Part shown: positions 54,936-64,000 of the stretch, piece by piece
How positions within the stretch are numbered: the stretch's first letter is position 1
How the letters are laid out: each line of letters starts with the position of its first letter
Assembly (NCBI GenBank): GCA_905221605.1
Contig: CAJNDS010002322.1
Location: forward strand, 5,001-69,000
Direction of reading: 5' to 3'
DNA length: 64,000 bases
DNA from: Symbiodinium natans
Taxonomy: Eukaryota; Sar; Dinophyceae; Suessiales; Symbiodiniaceae
Notes under the pieces: model-generated
The model's input: the letters and a program-made list of their open reading frames with translations, nothing else
The model's database searches: none
What the model was told of the DNA's origin: nothing
Translations under genes and position numbers: made by a program

Positions 54936-55480
54936 ATGAATGCCCCCGCCCTGATGCGTTGCGGTCTCACTTGCGACTATACGTCTGAGTGCCTGGGTTT
55001 CTTGCGTACAAACTTTGACATCGAGGACCCAGATGTAGCCTGCCTGCCAGGTGTGCTAGCAGAGTTTGCAAAGCGACAGCGGCTTCTTTTTGTGGATGGA
55101 TATATCCTCTGCGACGGCTCCCAGGTTCCCAGGCTCCCAGGTTCCCTGAACAGCACGCAGCGGTCTGCGACCCAGTTGGTCTACGAGGAGATCCAGACAC
55201 CAGAGCCGCGGCTCGTCTGCACTTATCCTTGTTCTGCTTCCTGCAAGTGGCACGTGCACGGCCTGGCCTTAGCGCTTGCAGTGTTGCTTCGACAGCCCAG
55301 GATCTTCTATGGCAAAAGGGTGCACTACCTGTGCACAAAGGCCGGCGTTCAGGAGATCAGGGCCATCATGGGAACTATGTCGCACGTCGTGGAGGCGACG
55401 CTGGAGCGTTTGCAAGTGGATCTGACAAGCGATGAGATCGCAGTGGCTCTGGAGGTCTTCAACATCCCCTTATGGCAGGA
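54936..55480 (+). CDS. Transposase-like gene, C-terminal exons, cut by assembly gap
   Basis: ATG 54936 frame: FLRTNFDIEDPDVACLPGVL, LLFVDGYILCDGSQ, then an in-frame micro-repeat (VPRLPGSL), then LVCTYPCSASCKWHVHGLAL, QPRIFYGKRVHYLCTKAGVQ, and a helical segment to FNIPLWQ, where 100 N begin. The Gly-Ser-Gln-Val-Pro insert again comes from GGCTCCCAG-type units. Probably the same gene as the preceding segments; the end is lost in the gap. Confidence 0.45.
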
Positions 55481-55580
55481 NNNNNNNNNNNNNNNNNNNN
55501 NNNNNNNNNNNNNNNNNNNNNNNNNNNNNNNNNNNNNNNNNNNNNNNNNNNNNNNNNNNNNNNNNNNNNNNNNNNNNNNN
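55481..55580. other. Assembly gap (100 N)
   Basis: Exactly 100 N, the usual placeholder for a gap of unknown size. Sequence character changes completely across it, so contiguity of the left and right parts is not proven. Confidence 0.98.
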
Positions 55581-58500
55581 AGGAGATAAGGAAGGGAATT
55601 GAAAAGAAAATGGGCGATCGGGTGTCCTTTTTGCTAGTTTTCTGCATCTTCAAGGAAGAAAAAAGGACACCCGCCCAAGACGGAAAAGTAACTTAAGAGA
55701 TAGGGAGGAAATTGAAGAGCTCCTCTCTTTACCTAGTCATTCCCTGTCCTCTCTTCTTATCTGTTGTTTGTCTTATTCGCTTCAAAAAGCAAAATAAGGG
55801 AAAGGCGATTTCCTGAAGAGGAAGGGCGCCTACCTGTGAATAGCAAGATTGATTTTTTCTAATTAGGGAGAGACTTGCCCCGCCTGAGCCTCCCTGGCCT
55901 GCTTGTTGTGGCCACATACAGTTGCGCTTCCAGCAAAATGGCATCCTTGTTATCTCGTCTCACTTCTCTTTTCCTTCTCTCCTTCTGTTTCCTTTTGACT
56001 GATAAACCACAAGAAAGAAACTTGTGTGATAAGGCAGTGGAAGGGTAAGCAGAGGGTGACTCCTGGCGCGTGGACCGGTCCATACTTCATCATACCCCTC
56101 CTCTCGGCCTATCTCTTCTGTTCCTTTCCTTACCCTTCTCCTTCTCATAGTTCTTCCTTTTTGTTTTCTTATTTCGAAAAGAAAGAGGGAAGGGAGAGAG
56201 AAGGGAGAGAGGATAGATAAAGAAGAGTGCCATCTTCTCTGCGCCTTGTCTTGTCTCTCCCACTTCTCTATTCATCTCTCTTCTATTCTTTTCTTTGCTC
56301 TTCCCATTAACAATGCAATCCTTTTGTCTCTCCTCTCTCCTTCTCTCTACCTTCTCTTCTCCTGTTCCCCTTTAAATGACAAAAGCGCAAGAAAGGAAGA
56401 ACAAGAGGGGAATGGAGGCCATGCTCCTTTCTTTTCCAATGGATGGGGAAAGCGAGCGGGGTTGGCTCCTTGTCCGTAGACCCTCCCCATGCTGCAGCAA
56501 ATCCCTCCTCTCGCCCTATCGCCTCTGTTCTTTTCCTTGTTCCCAAACGGAAAAAGAAAACGGGTTCCTTTACATGTTCATTGTTCTTCCTTTTGTTTTT
56601 ATTTGAAAGGGAAAGATAAGAAAGAGAGGAAAGAAGAAAACGAGCACCATCTTCTCTTTGCCTGATTTTGCCCCTCCCTCTCCTGTCTTCATTTCTCTTC
56701 CATGATTTTCATTGCTCTTCCCATGAAAATTGCTTCCTTTTGATCTCTCCTCTCCCCTTTCTCTCTCCCTTCTCTTCTCTTGTTCTCTTTTGAATCTCAA
56801 AATCACACCAAAGGAAGCTTCTTTTCCTTATTGAATGAAAAAGAAAAACAAGAAAAGAGATAGGTAAAGACACTGAAGAGCTCCACTGCCTATTGTTTCA
56901 TTCCCTTTCCTCTCTTTCTATGTGTTGTTTCCTTGTCGTTTCAGCAAGCTAGCAAAATAAGAGCAAGGGGGCTTCCTGAAGAGGAGAGAGGGCACCTATT
57001 TTTTTAATTGTAGAGGGGAAAGCGAGAGACAAGGAAGGGAGAGATGATAGATAAAGAAGAGTGCTATCCGTCTCCTTGTTTCTTGTGTCTTCTCTTCTTT
57101 TCAGTTCATCATATTCTTCTTTTCGGCCTGTCTCTTCTGCTCTTTTCCTTACCCTTCTCCTTTTCAAGTTCTTCCTTTTTAGTTTTTCTGTTTCGAAAAG
57201 AAAGAGGGAAGGGAGAGAGAAGGGCGAGAGGATAGATAAAGAAGAGTGCCATCTTCTTTGCGCCTTGTTTTGTCTCTCCATCTTCTTTGTTCATCTCTCT
57301 TCTATTCTTTTCTTGGCTCTTCCCATTAGAATTGTGTTCCTTTTATCTCTGCTCTCTCCTTCTCTTTCCCTTGTCTTCTCCTGTTCCCCTTTAAATGACA
57401 AAAACACAAGAAAGGAAGAAGAGGGGAATGGAGGCCCTTTTCCTGTATTCTCCTGTTGCAATGAATAAGGAAAAGAGCATAGGAGATAAGGAAGGGAATT
57501 GAAAAGAAAATGGGCGATCGGGTGTCCTTTTTGCTAGTTTTCTGCATCTTCAAGGAAGAAAAAAGGACACCCGCCCAAGAAGGAAAAGTAACTTAAGAGA
57601 TAGGGAGGAAATTGAAGAGCTCCTCTCTTTACCTAGTCATTCCCTGTCCTCTCTTCTTATCTGTTGTTTGTCTTATTCGCTTCAAAAAGCAAAATAAGGG
57701 AAAGGCGATTTCCTGAAGAGGAAGAAGGGCGCCTACCTGTGAATAGCAAGATTGATTTTTTCTAATTAGGGAGAGACTTGCCCCGCCTGAGCCTCCCTGG
57801 CCTGCTTGTTGTGGCCACATACAGTTGCGCTTCCAGCAAAATGGCATCCTTGTTATCTCGTCTCACTTCTCTTTCCCTTCTCTCCTTCTGTTTCCTTTTG
57901 ACTGATAAACCACAAGAAAGGAACTTGTGTGATAAGGCAGTGGAAGGGTAAGCAGAGGGTGACTCCTGGCGCGTGGACCGGTCCATACTTCATCATACCC
58001 CTCCTCTCGGCCTATCTCTTCTGTTCCTTTCCTTACCCTTCTCCTTCTCATAGTTCTTCCTTTTTGTTTTCTTATTTCGAAAAGAAAGAGGGAAGGGAGA
58101 GAGAAGGGAGAGAGGATAGATAAAGAAGAGTGCCATCTTCTCTGCGCCTTGTTTTGTCTCTCCACTTCTCTATTCATCTCTCTTCTATTCTTTTCTTTGC
58201 TCTTCCCATTAACAATGCAATCCTTTTGTCTCTCCTCTCTCCTTCTCTCTCCCTTCTCTTCTCCTGTTCCCCTTTAAATGACAAAAGCGCAAGAAAGGAA
58301 GAACAAGAGGGGAATGGAGGCCATGTTCCTTTCTTTTCCAATGGATGGGGAAAGCGAGCGGGGTTGGCTCCTTGTCCGTAGACCCTCCCCATGCTGCAGC
58401 AAATCCCTCCTCTCGCCCTATCGCCTCTGTTCTTTTCCTTGTTCCCAAACGGAAAAAGAAAACGGGTTCCTTTACATGTTCATTGTTCTTCCTTTTGTTT

Positions 58501-59640
58501 TTATTTGAAAGGGAAAGATAAGAAAGAGAGGAAAGAAGAAAACGAGCACCATCTTCTCTTTGCCTGATTTTGCACCTCCCTCTCCTGTCTTCATTTCTCT
58601 TCCATGATTTTCATTGCTCTTCCCATGAAAATTGCTTCCTTTTGATCTCTCCTCTCTCCTTTCTCTCTCCCTTCTCTTCTCTTGTTCTCTTTTAAATCTC
58701 AAAATCACACCAAAGGAAGCTTCTTTTCCTTATTGAATGAAAAAGAAAAAGAAGAAAAGAGATAGGTAAAGACACTGAAGAGCTCCACTGCCTATTGTTT
58801 CATTCCCTTTCCTCTCTTTCTATGTGTTGTTTCCCTTGTTGTTTCAGAAAGCTAGCAAAATAAGAGCAAGGGGGCTTCCTGAAGAGGAGAGGGCACCTAT
58901 TTGTTTTAATTATAGAGGGAAAAGCGAGAGACAAGGAAGGGAGAGATGATAGATAAAGAAGAGTGCTATCCGTCTCCTTGTTTCTTGTGTCTTCTCTTCT
59001 TTTCAGTACCCCTCCAGAAAATTCAAATGGCCTCCTTGTTGTCTCTCCTCTCTCACTTCCCTTGGCCTTCTCTCCTTCTGTTACCTTTTAACTAATAAAA
59101 CACAAGAAAGGAACTTGTATGATAAAGCAGTGGAAGGGTAAGCAGAGGGTGACTCCTTGCGCGTGGACCTTGCCCATACTTCATCATATCCCTCTTTTCG
59201 GCCTGTCTCTTCTGCTCTTTTCATTACCCTTCTCCTTTTCAAGTTCTTCCCTTTTAGTTTTTCTGTTTCGAAAAGAAAGAGGGAAGGGAGAGAGAAGGGA
59301 GAGAGGATAGATAAAGAAGAGTGCCATCTTCTTTGCGCCTTGTTTTGTCTCTCCATCTTCTTTGTTCATCTCTCTTCTATTCTTTTCTTGGCTCTTCCCA
59401 TTAAAATTGTGTTCCTTTTATCTCTCCTCTCTCCTTCTCTTTCCCTTCTCTTCTCCTGTTCCCCTTTAAATGACAAAAACACAAGAAAGGAAGAACAAGA
59501 GGGGAATGGAGGCCCTTTTCCTGTATTCTCCTGTTGCAATGAATAAAGAAAAAAGGATAGGAGATAAGGAAGGGAATTGAGGAGCTCCTTTCGCTACTTT
59601 CTTATGCCCTTTCCTTTGTATCTACCACACAAAAACACGA
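55581..59640. repeat. Pyrimidine-rich region, about 1.9-kb tandem duplication
   Basis: The + strand is rich in CTCTTC/TTTCTT with short purine runs. The sequence at 55581 (AGGAGATAAGGAAGGGAATT) recurs at 57481 and near 59569, and landmarks recur at about +1900 (55729 and 57629; 56376 and 58278; 57030 and 58940). A shorter module (TTTCGAAAAGAAAGAGGGAA) occurs four times, near 56175, 57195, 58075 and 59267. Short open frames are compositional and not conserved between the copies except by recent identity. No gene is supported. Confidence 0.88.
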
Positions 59641-59645
59641 CTCTC

Positions 59646-59670
59646 AGCTTCCAAATAAACCCTATTTAAG

Positions 59671-59701
<31 letters not shown>

Positions 59702-59722
59702 AAAAAAAACAAAAAAAAAACG
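59646..59722. repeat. Inverted half-copy of family E followed by C and A homopolymers
   Basis: AGCTTCCAAATAAACCCTAT and five more bases are the exact complement of 39427-39451. Directly after come about 22 C and about 29 A with one interruption. Confidence 0.85.
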
Positions 59723-59810
59723 GGACGCGAATTTGCTAATTTAAGGTCCCCACAACCCCAAGCCCCAAGCCCTAAACCCTAAACCCTTAACCCTAAACCC
59801 TAAACCCGAG

Positions 59811-59868
59811 GAGCTGATCTTGGGCGACGCGTTGGCCCAGCGGGACTTCAGCGACCCCTCGGTGGAAG
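59811..59868 (+). CDS. Exon-like island
   Basis: Encodes ELILGDALAQRDFSDPSVE with CCCGAG|G acceptor straight after a CCCTAAA array and GC-type donor (GAAG|GCGCTC), phase 1. A normal amino-acid mix, unlike random GC-rich frames. Family unknown. Confidence 0.5.
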
Positions 59869-60490
59869 GCGCTCTCTTCCGTTTTTTTTGGTTCTTTGGG
59901 GTGGTTAAACCCTAAACCCTAAACCCTAAACCCTAAACCCTGAACCCTGAACCCTAAACCTTAAACCCTGAACCCTGAACCCTGAACCATGAACCCCAAC
60001 CCAAAACCCAAAACCCTTTCTTTTGGGTTCTTTGGGGTGGTCTTCTTTTGTCGGTTCTTTGGGGTGGGTTAAGGGTCTGTAAGGTATAGCTTTTGTCAAG
60101 ATCTTCTTGTGGTCTTTTTTGAAGGGTTCTTAAGGTCGGTTTTTTTGGGGGGGGATTTAGGATTTTTTAGGACTTTTTGGGGGGTTTAGAGTTTATAGAC
60201 GCTCGAGTCTCCGAGGTTGTTTTAGGGTTTAGGGTTTAGGCTTTAGGGTTTAGGGTCTAGGGTGTAGGGCTCACGTGCTGGCCCGCGGGAATGTCAGGGT
60301 TTGGAGTCTGAGGTTGCTCGCATGTCAGGATTTTTGTTGCCGTTCTGTGGCCACTGGTCTCTGTGGGGCCCAAAGCCCTAAACCCTAAACCCTAAACCTA
60401 AACCCTAAACCCTAAACCCTAAACCCTAAACCCTAAACCCTAAACCCTAAACCCTAAACCCTAAACCCTAAACCCTAAACCCTAAAGCAG

Positions 60491-60518
60491 GGAGGGGCAC
60501 AGCCGTCCCTGAAGCTCG
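60491..60518 (+). CDS. Exon-like island, 28-nt microexon
   Basis: AGCAG|G acceptor and a GTTTAG donor. In the phase left by 59811-59868 it reads GRGTAVPEA and leaves two bases. Tentative. Confidence 0.35.
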
Positions 60519-60769
60519 GTTTAGGGTTTTGGGTCGAGCGGATAGGTGGTGTAGTTCTCGGCTGCGCGCTTTAGGATGCAGGCTGCGAGGGTCGAGGTTT
60601 TAGGTTTTAGGTTTGGCTTAGAGGTTTGCCCGATGTATACCCACAAACTCAATGGAGACCAACCTTACAACCCATATTGAGGAATTAGAGGGGGGCCTGC
60701 TTAGACTTGTCCACTAGCTTGATAGGGTCCTTCAGGGAGGGGGGGGCTTCGTGGGGGAGGGAACCTTCG

Positions 60770-60955
60770 AGAAGCGTAGGGAGCCTCAGGGAGTAGTGGG
60801 GGAGCATTAGGGAACCTTGGGCTAAACCCTGAACCCTAAACCCTAAACCCTAAACCCTAAACCCTAAACCCTAAACCCGAAACCCTAAACCCTTATCCCT
60901 AAACCCTAAACCCTAAATCTCTTGAAACCCCCCTCCCTAAGGGTCTTATAAACTA
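60770..60955 (+). repeat. Dispersed element family D, copy 3, split by a telomere-like array
   Basis: The left half (AGGGAGCCTCAGGGAGTAGT to GGGAACCTTGGG) and right half (TTGAAACCCCCCTCCCTAAG) match the copy at 20150-20265, with a CCCTAAA array (about 60825-60920) between them. Confidence 0.6.
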
Positions 60956-61682
60956 GACACAGTTGCATTTCTGTCAGATGTCGGTCGTCTGCTGAACGAT
61001 GAGGCCGGATCTGCTTCTTCCCTCAAAGCCCTAAGGTCTGAACCCGCGTAGACTCTGAGACCCTACGCGCCTTCGAACCCTAAACCCTAAACCCTAAACC
61101 CTAAACCCTAAACCCTAAACCCTAAACCCTAAACCCTAAACCCTAAACCCTATATTATACCCTAAACCCTCAACCCTAAACCCACAACCCTAAGCCCTTG
61201 CGACAGTGAAGCCCCAACTCTGCCAACCACGTTTCCGAGTCCTTGAAGCCATAAAGCGACTCTGGAGCACAGGGTTGCAGGGTTTAGGGTTTAGGGTTTA
61301 GGGCTGTAGGATTTAGGGTTGAGGGTTGCGGGTTTTGGGTTCAGGGGGGCCTCTTACATACAGAATCTACCCCCTGCCCCAACAAGAAAATCCCAAGCTG
61401 TCTCCGTGAATCCCTAAACCCCACACCCTAAAAGCCCTATACACGCAATAAAACCTATGAACCCTGTAAACCCTCTAATCCCAAGAAACCTGTAAACCCG
61501 ATAACCCCTATAAACAGCCTGACCCCTAAACACTAAACCCAGTAAGCCCTATAAACCCCATAATTAAAGCCTATAAACCCTATACATCCTACCAACCCTG
61601 TAAACACGATAATCCCGTATAAACACCCTGGACCCTAAACCCCGTAGGCCTCCTAGAGCTCCACCTGGCTGGTTCTTAGGTC

Positions 61683-61731
61683 GGGAATGAGGGCATGAGG
61701 GACCCTATATCATCCCTTCAAGGGTATATAT

Positions 61732-61762
<31 letters not shown>

Positions 61763-61792
61763 GGGCCCTCATTCCCTCATTCCCTACTATCA
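61683..61792. repeat. Palindrome around a TA microsatellite
   Basis: GGGAATGAGGGCATGAGGGA on the left pairs with CCCTCATTCCCTCATTCCC on the right, with TATATA in the loop; MITE-like or a hairpin. Confidence 0.7.
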
Positions 61793-61904
61793 AGGGACCT
61801 TAGGGGTCATGCAGGGTTGGTTTGTTTAGGGCTACTTAGCCATTTAGGGACTACGTAAAGTAGACATAGGGGTGATATAGGGAAATAAGATTAAGGGTCC
61901 CTTC

Positions 61905-61982
61905 TACTTGGAGGTTCAGGGTACTTAGCAACCCACTATAAGTGTAGCTAGAGCCCACACAAAAGCCCCTGAAGTACCCTAG
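61905..61982 (+). mobile_element. MITE-like element family A, copy 3, truncated by a telomere-like array
   Basis: TACTTGGAGGTTCAGGGTAC, then TTAGCAACCCACTATAAGTG, then CCCCTGAAGTACCCTA, collinear with 37712-37793. At the ACCCTA where the intact copy continues, a CCCTAAA array of about 18 units begins instead. Confidence 0.75.
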
Positions 61983-62175
61983 ACCCTAAACCCTAAACCC
62001 TAAACCCTAAACCCTAAACCCTAAACCCTAAACCCTAAACCCTAAACCCTAAACCCTAAACTCTAAACTCTAAACCCTAAACCCTAAACCCTAAACCCTA
62101 AACCCTAAACCCAAATGAGTAAGGGTCCCTTCTAAGGTTCCCTCCTGAAAAGCCTTCCGAGCTCCCTGCCTGGAG

Positions 62176-62239
62176 GTCGCCAAGCTAGTCGGCTGGGGCC
62201 GTGGCAGCTTTCAGGCCCAGCTCCGCGCCGCGAGCTCAG
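62176..62239 (+). CDS. Exon-like island
   Basis: Encodes VAKLVGWGRGSFQAQLRAAS with TGGAG|G acceptor and a GA-type donor (TCAG|GAAAGC). A balanced amino-acid mix suggests real coding; family unknown. Confidence 0.45.
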
Positions 62240-63042
62240 GAAAGCGGTTTCCGGCCTTTCAGAAGGGGCCCCTAAACCCTAAACCCTAAACCCTAAACCC
62301 TAAAACCCTAAACCCTAAACCCTAAACCCTAAACCCTAAACCCTAAACCCTGAACCCTAAACCCTAAACCCTAAACCCCAAACCCTGAACCCTGAACCCT
62401 AAACCCTAAACCCTAAACCCTAAACCCTAAACTCTAAGCCCTAAACCCTAAACCCTAAACCCTAAACTCTACAACCTAAACCCTAGGGGTGGGTGCGTGG
62501 AGGTTGGACAGCGTTTGTACAGTGTAGAGATGGTGGGTCCGGACCTCTTCACCTCTGCATCTTGCAATCGTCAAAGGATGATCTGCGCAAATACGGCAGT
62601 TGAGATGTGCTGAGGCATCATGTAAGTCATGTGGCTGATGGCACTCACAAGTCAAGAAGTTAGCACATACTGCAGTTGAGTGGGTACGGATCCGGCGCAG
62701 TGGAAGTGCACCGGAGTTATCGAGAGTCTTCTGAAGAACGTCACGAGCAAGTCAAGAAGCCCTTGTCGAAATGCGCAGTACGCGCATCGTTTGCTCTTGC
62801 TGCTTCCTCGAGGGTGGTGAGACACTCGCCCTGCTTCGTGCGCAGGAAGTCGGATTTGGTGTTTGGAATTTAAAGATGAGGGTTTTGGGGCTTGGGTTTA
62901 GGGTTTAGGGATGAGTTTAGGCCGTAGAGGGTTTACCCTAAACCTTAAACCTGAAAACCTTAAACTTTAAACCCTAAACCCTAAACCCTAAACCCTAAAA
63001 CCCTTTAAGGGTGGGGCGGGCTCCGGAAGGTAGAGCTTGCAG

Positions 63043-63114
63043 GAACTAGAACTGCCTGCTGAGGACTTGCAGGGCCTCCTGCGCGATGTCGAGGGTCGCG
63101 AGTACGAGGAGCAT
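63043..63114 (+). CDS. Exon-like island
   Basis: Encodes ELELPAEDLQGLLRDVEGRE then YEEH. TTGCAG|G acceptor and GA-type donor (CAT|GAGCCC), 24 codons, phase 0. Predicted amphipathic helix. Probably an exon of the same unknown gene as 59811-59868. Confidence 0.5.
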
Positions 63115-63144
63115 GAGCCCCAAACCCTGAACCCTACCCTAAAT

Positions 63145-63920
63145 CTCTCTTTCATATATAATTTCAGTGTTAATGAGTTACCGGGCAAGGTCATTTTTTA
63201 CTGGGCAATGTGTGTTTTTTACTGGGCAAGGTCATTTCTTTACTGGGCAAGGTCATTTTTGACTGGGCACGGTCATTTGTTTCCTGGGCAAGGTTTTTTT
63301 TTTTTTTACTGGGCAAGGTCATTTTGTGCTGGGCAAGGTCATTTTTTACTGGGCAAGGTCATTTTTTACTGGGCAAGGTCATTTTTTACTGGGCAATGTG
63401 TGTTTTTTGCCGGGCAAGGTCATTTTTTACTGGGCAAGGTCATTTCTTTACTGGGCAAGGTCATTTTTGACTGGGCACGGTCATTTGTTTCCTGGGCAAG
63501 GTTATTTTTTTTTACTGCGCAAGGTCATTTGTTTACTGGGCAAGGTCATTTTTACTGGGCAAGGTCATTTCTTTACTGGGCAAGGTCATTTTTTACTGGG
63601 CAAGGTCATTTCTTTACTGGGCAAGGTCATTTTTGACTGGGCAAGGTCATATTTTTCCTGGGCAAGGTTGTTTTTTTTGTTACTGGGCAAGGTCATTTGT
63701 TTACTGGGCAAGGTCATGTTTTTCTGGGCAAGGTCATTTCTTTACTGGGCAAGGTCATTTTTTACTGGGCAATGTGTGTGTTTTTTACTGGGCAAGGTCT
63801 TTTTTATAGGGCAAGGTCGTTCTATAAGTGAATATTTTCTTAATGTTATGGGATTCTTTGGGCGGGTATTTTTCTGGAATAATTTCTTGACTAGTGAATG
63901 CTTGGACTTGAGATGCTGAA
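63145..63920 (+). mobile_element. 21-bp-monomer element, copy B (forward orientation)
   Basis: Left end CTCTCTTTCATATATAATTT, then about 30 degenerate units of TTTACTGGGCAAGGTCATT, then a right end with AATATTTTCTTAATGTTATG and TTGACTAGTGAATGCTTGGA. Both ends match copy A (15117-15779) in inverse orientation, so it is a discrete element flanked by telomere-like sequence. Monomers here are more diverged than in copy A (variants GGGCAATGTGTG, GGGCACGGTC). Confidence 0.8.
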
Positions 63921-64000
63921 CCCTAAGCCCTAAGCCCTAAACCCTAGACCCTAAACCCTTTCGGGCTCAGGGTTTAGGGTGCTGTAGGACGCTAAGCTGG

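Larger units (their letters stand above)
59730..63010. repeat. Telomere-like arrays with exon-like islands, third block
   Basis: CCCTAAA arrays dominate (59900-60000, 60375-60486, 60830-60920, 61075-61150, 61985-62112, 62275-62480); TTTAGGG units are shorter (60220-60270, 61275-61330). 61350-61680 is degenerate CCCTATAAA-like sequence. Exon-like islands are listed separately. 62490-62875 is unique: a 66-codon frame from 62676 has no motif. Confidence 0.85.

Noticed and set aside
55729-59546. Many small open frames repeated at about 1.9-kb spacing
   Set aside because: They reflect the tandem duplication of pyrimidine-rich DNA; residue composition is Ser/Leu/Phe or Arg/Glu/Lys as expected from CT or GA bias.

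Overview
The window looks like nuclear DNA of a dinoflagellate, most probably Symbiodiniaceae or a close relative. The reasons are the plant-type telomere repeat CCCTAAA/TTTAGGG, present throughout as interstitial arrays; the splice sites of the multi-exon gene I could reconstruct (AG|G acceptors with GT, GC and GA donors, as reported for dinoflagellates); a ubiquitin-like/RCC1-like repeat protein; a C5 DNA methyltransferase; and a GGCTCCCAG micro-repeat placed in frame inside coding exons. The species assignment is inference.

Layout. 1-7.2 kb: a long intronless coding region for a WW/S1/CCCH zinc-finger protein, cut by the left edge and broken once by a frameshift. 7.9-28.8 kb: telomere-like arrays with small GC-rich islands between them. 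From 11.675 kb to about 26.06 kb, 19 of these islands join in a consistent reading frame to give an acyl-CoA oxidase. Its exons are only 18-85 nt, and its introns are made mainly of TTTAGGG/CCCTAAA arrays, so ORF callers cannot see it. 28.9-30.4 kb: an intact single-exon ubiquitin-like/RCC1-like gene. 30.5-39.4 kb: microsatellites and more telomere-like arrays with exon-like islands, probably another gene of the same architecture. 39.4-41.7 kb: a palindromic AT/GC satellite. 41.9-55.5 kb: a gene-bearing block with an unknown multi-exon gene holding a 578-bp GTT microsatellite, a degraded telomere-like stretch (45.7-50.0 kb), an intact C5 cytosine methyltransferase, and a transposase-like multi-exon gene cut by a 100-N gap. 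55.6-59.6 kb: a pyrimidine-rich region duplicated in tandem with a period of about 1.9 kb. 59.7-64 kb: telomere-like arrays and exon-like islands again.

Several short dispersed elements recur. A 21-bp-monomer element occurs at 15.1 and 63.1 kb in opposite orientation. Four MITE-like families are present, and some copies have a telomere-like array grown inside them. The main new observation is that telomere-like repeats, usually G-rich after an exon and C-rich before the next, form most of the intron sequence of an apparently functional metabolic gene. Exon boundaries were placed by eye from frame continuity, splice dinucleotides and family resemblance; no alignment or transcript was available.
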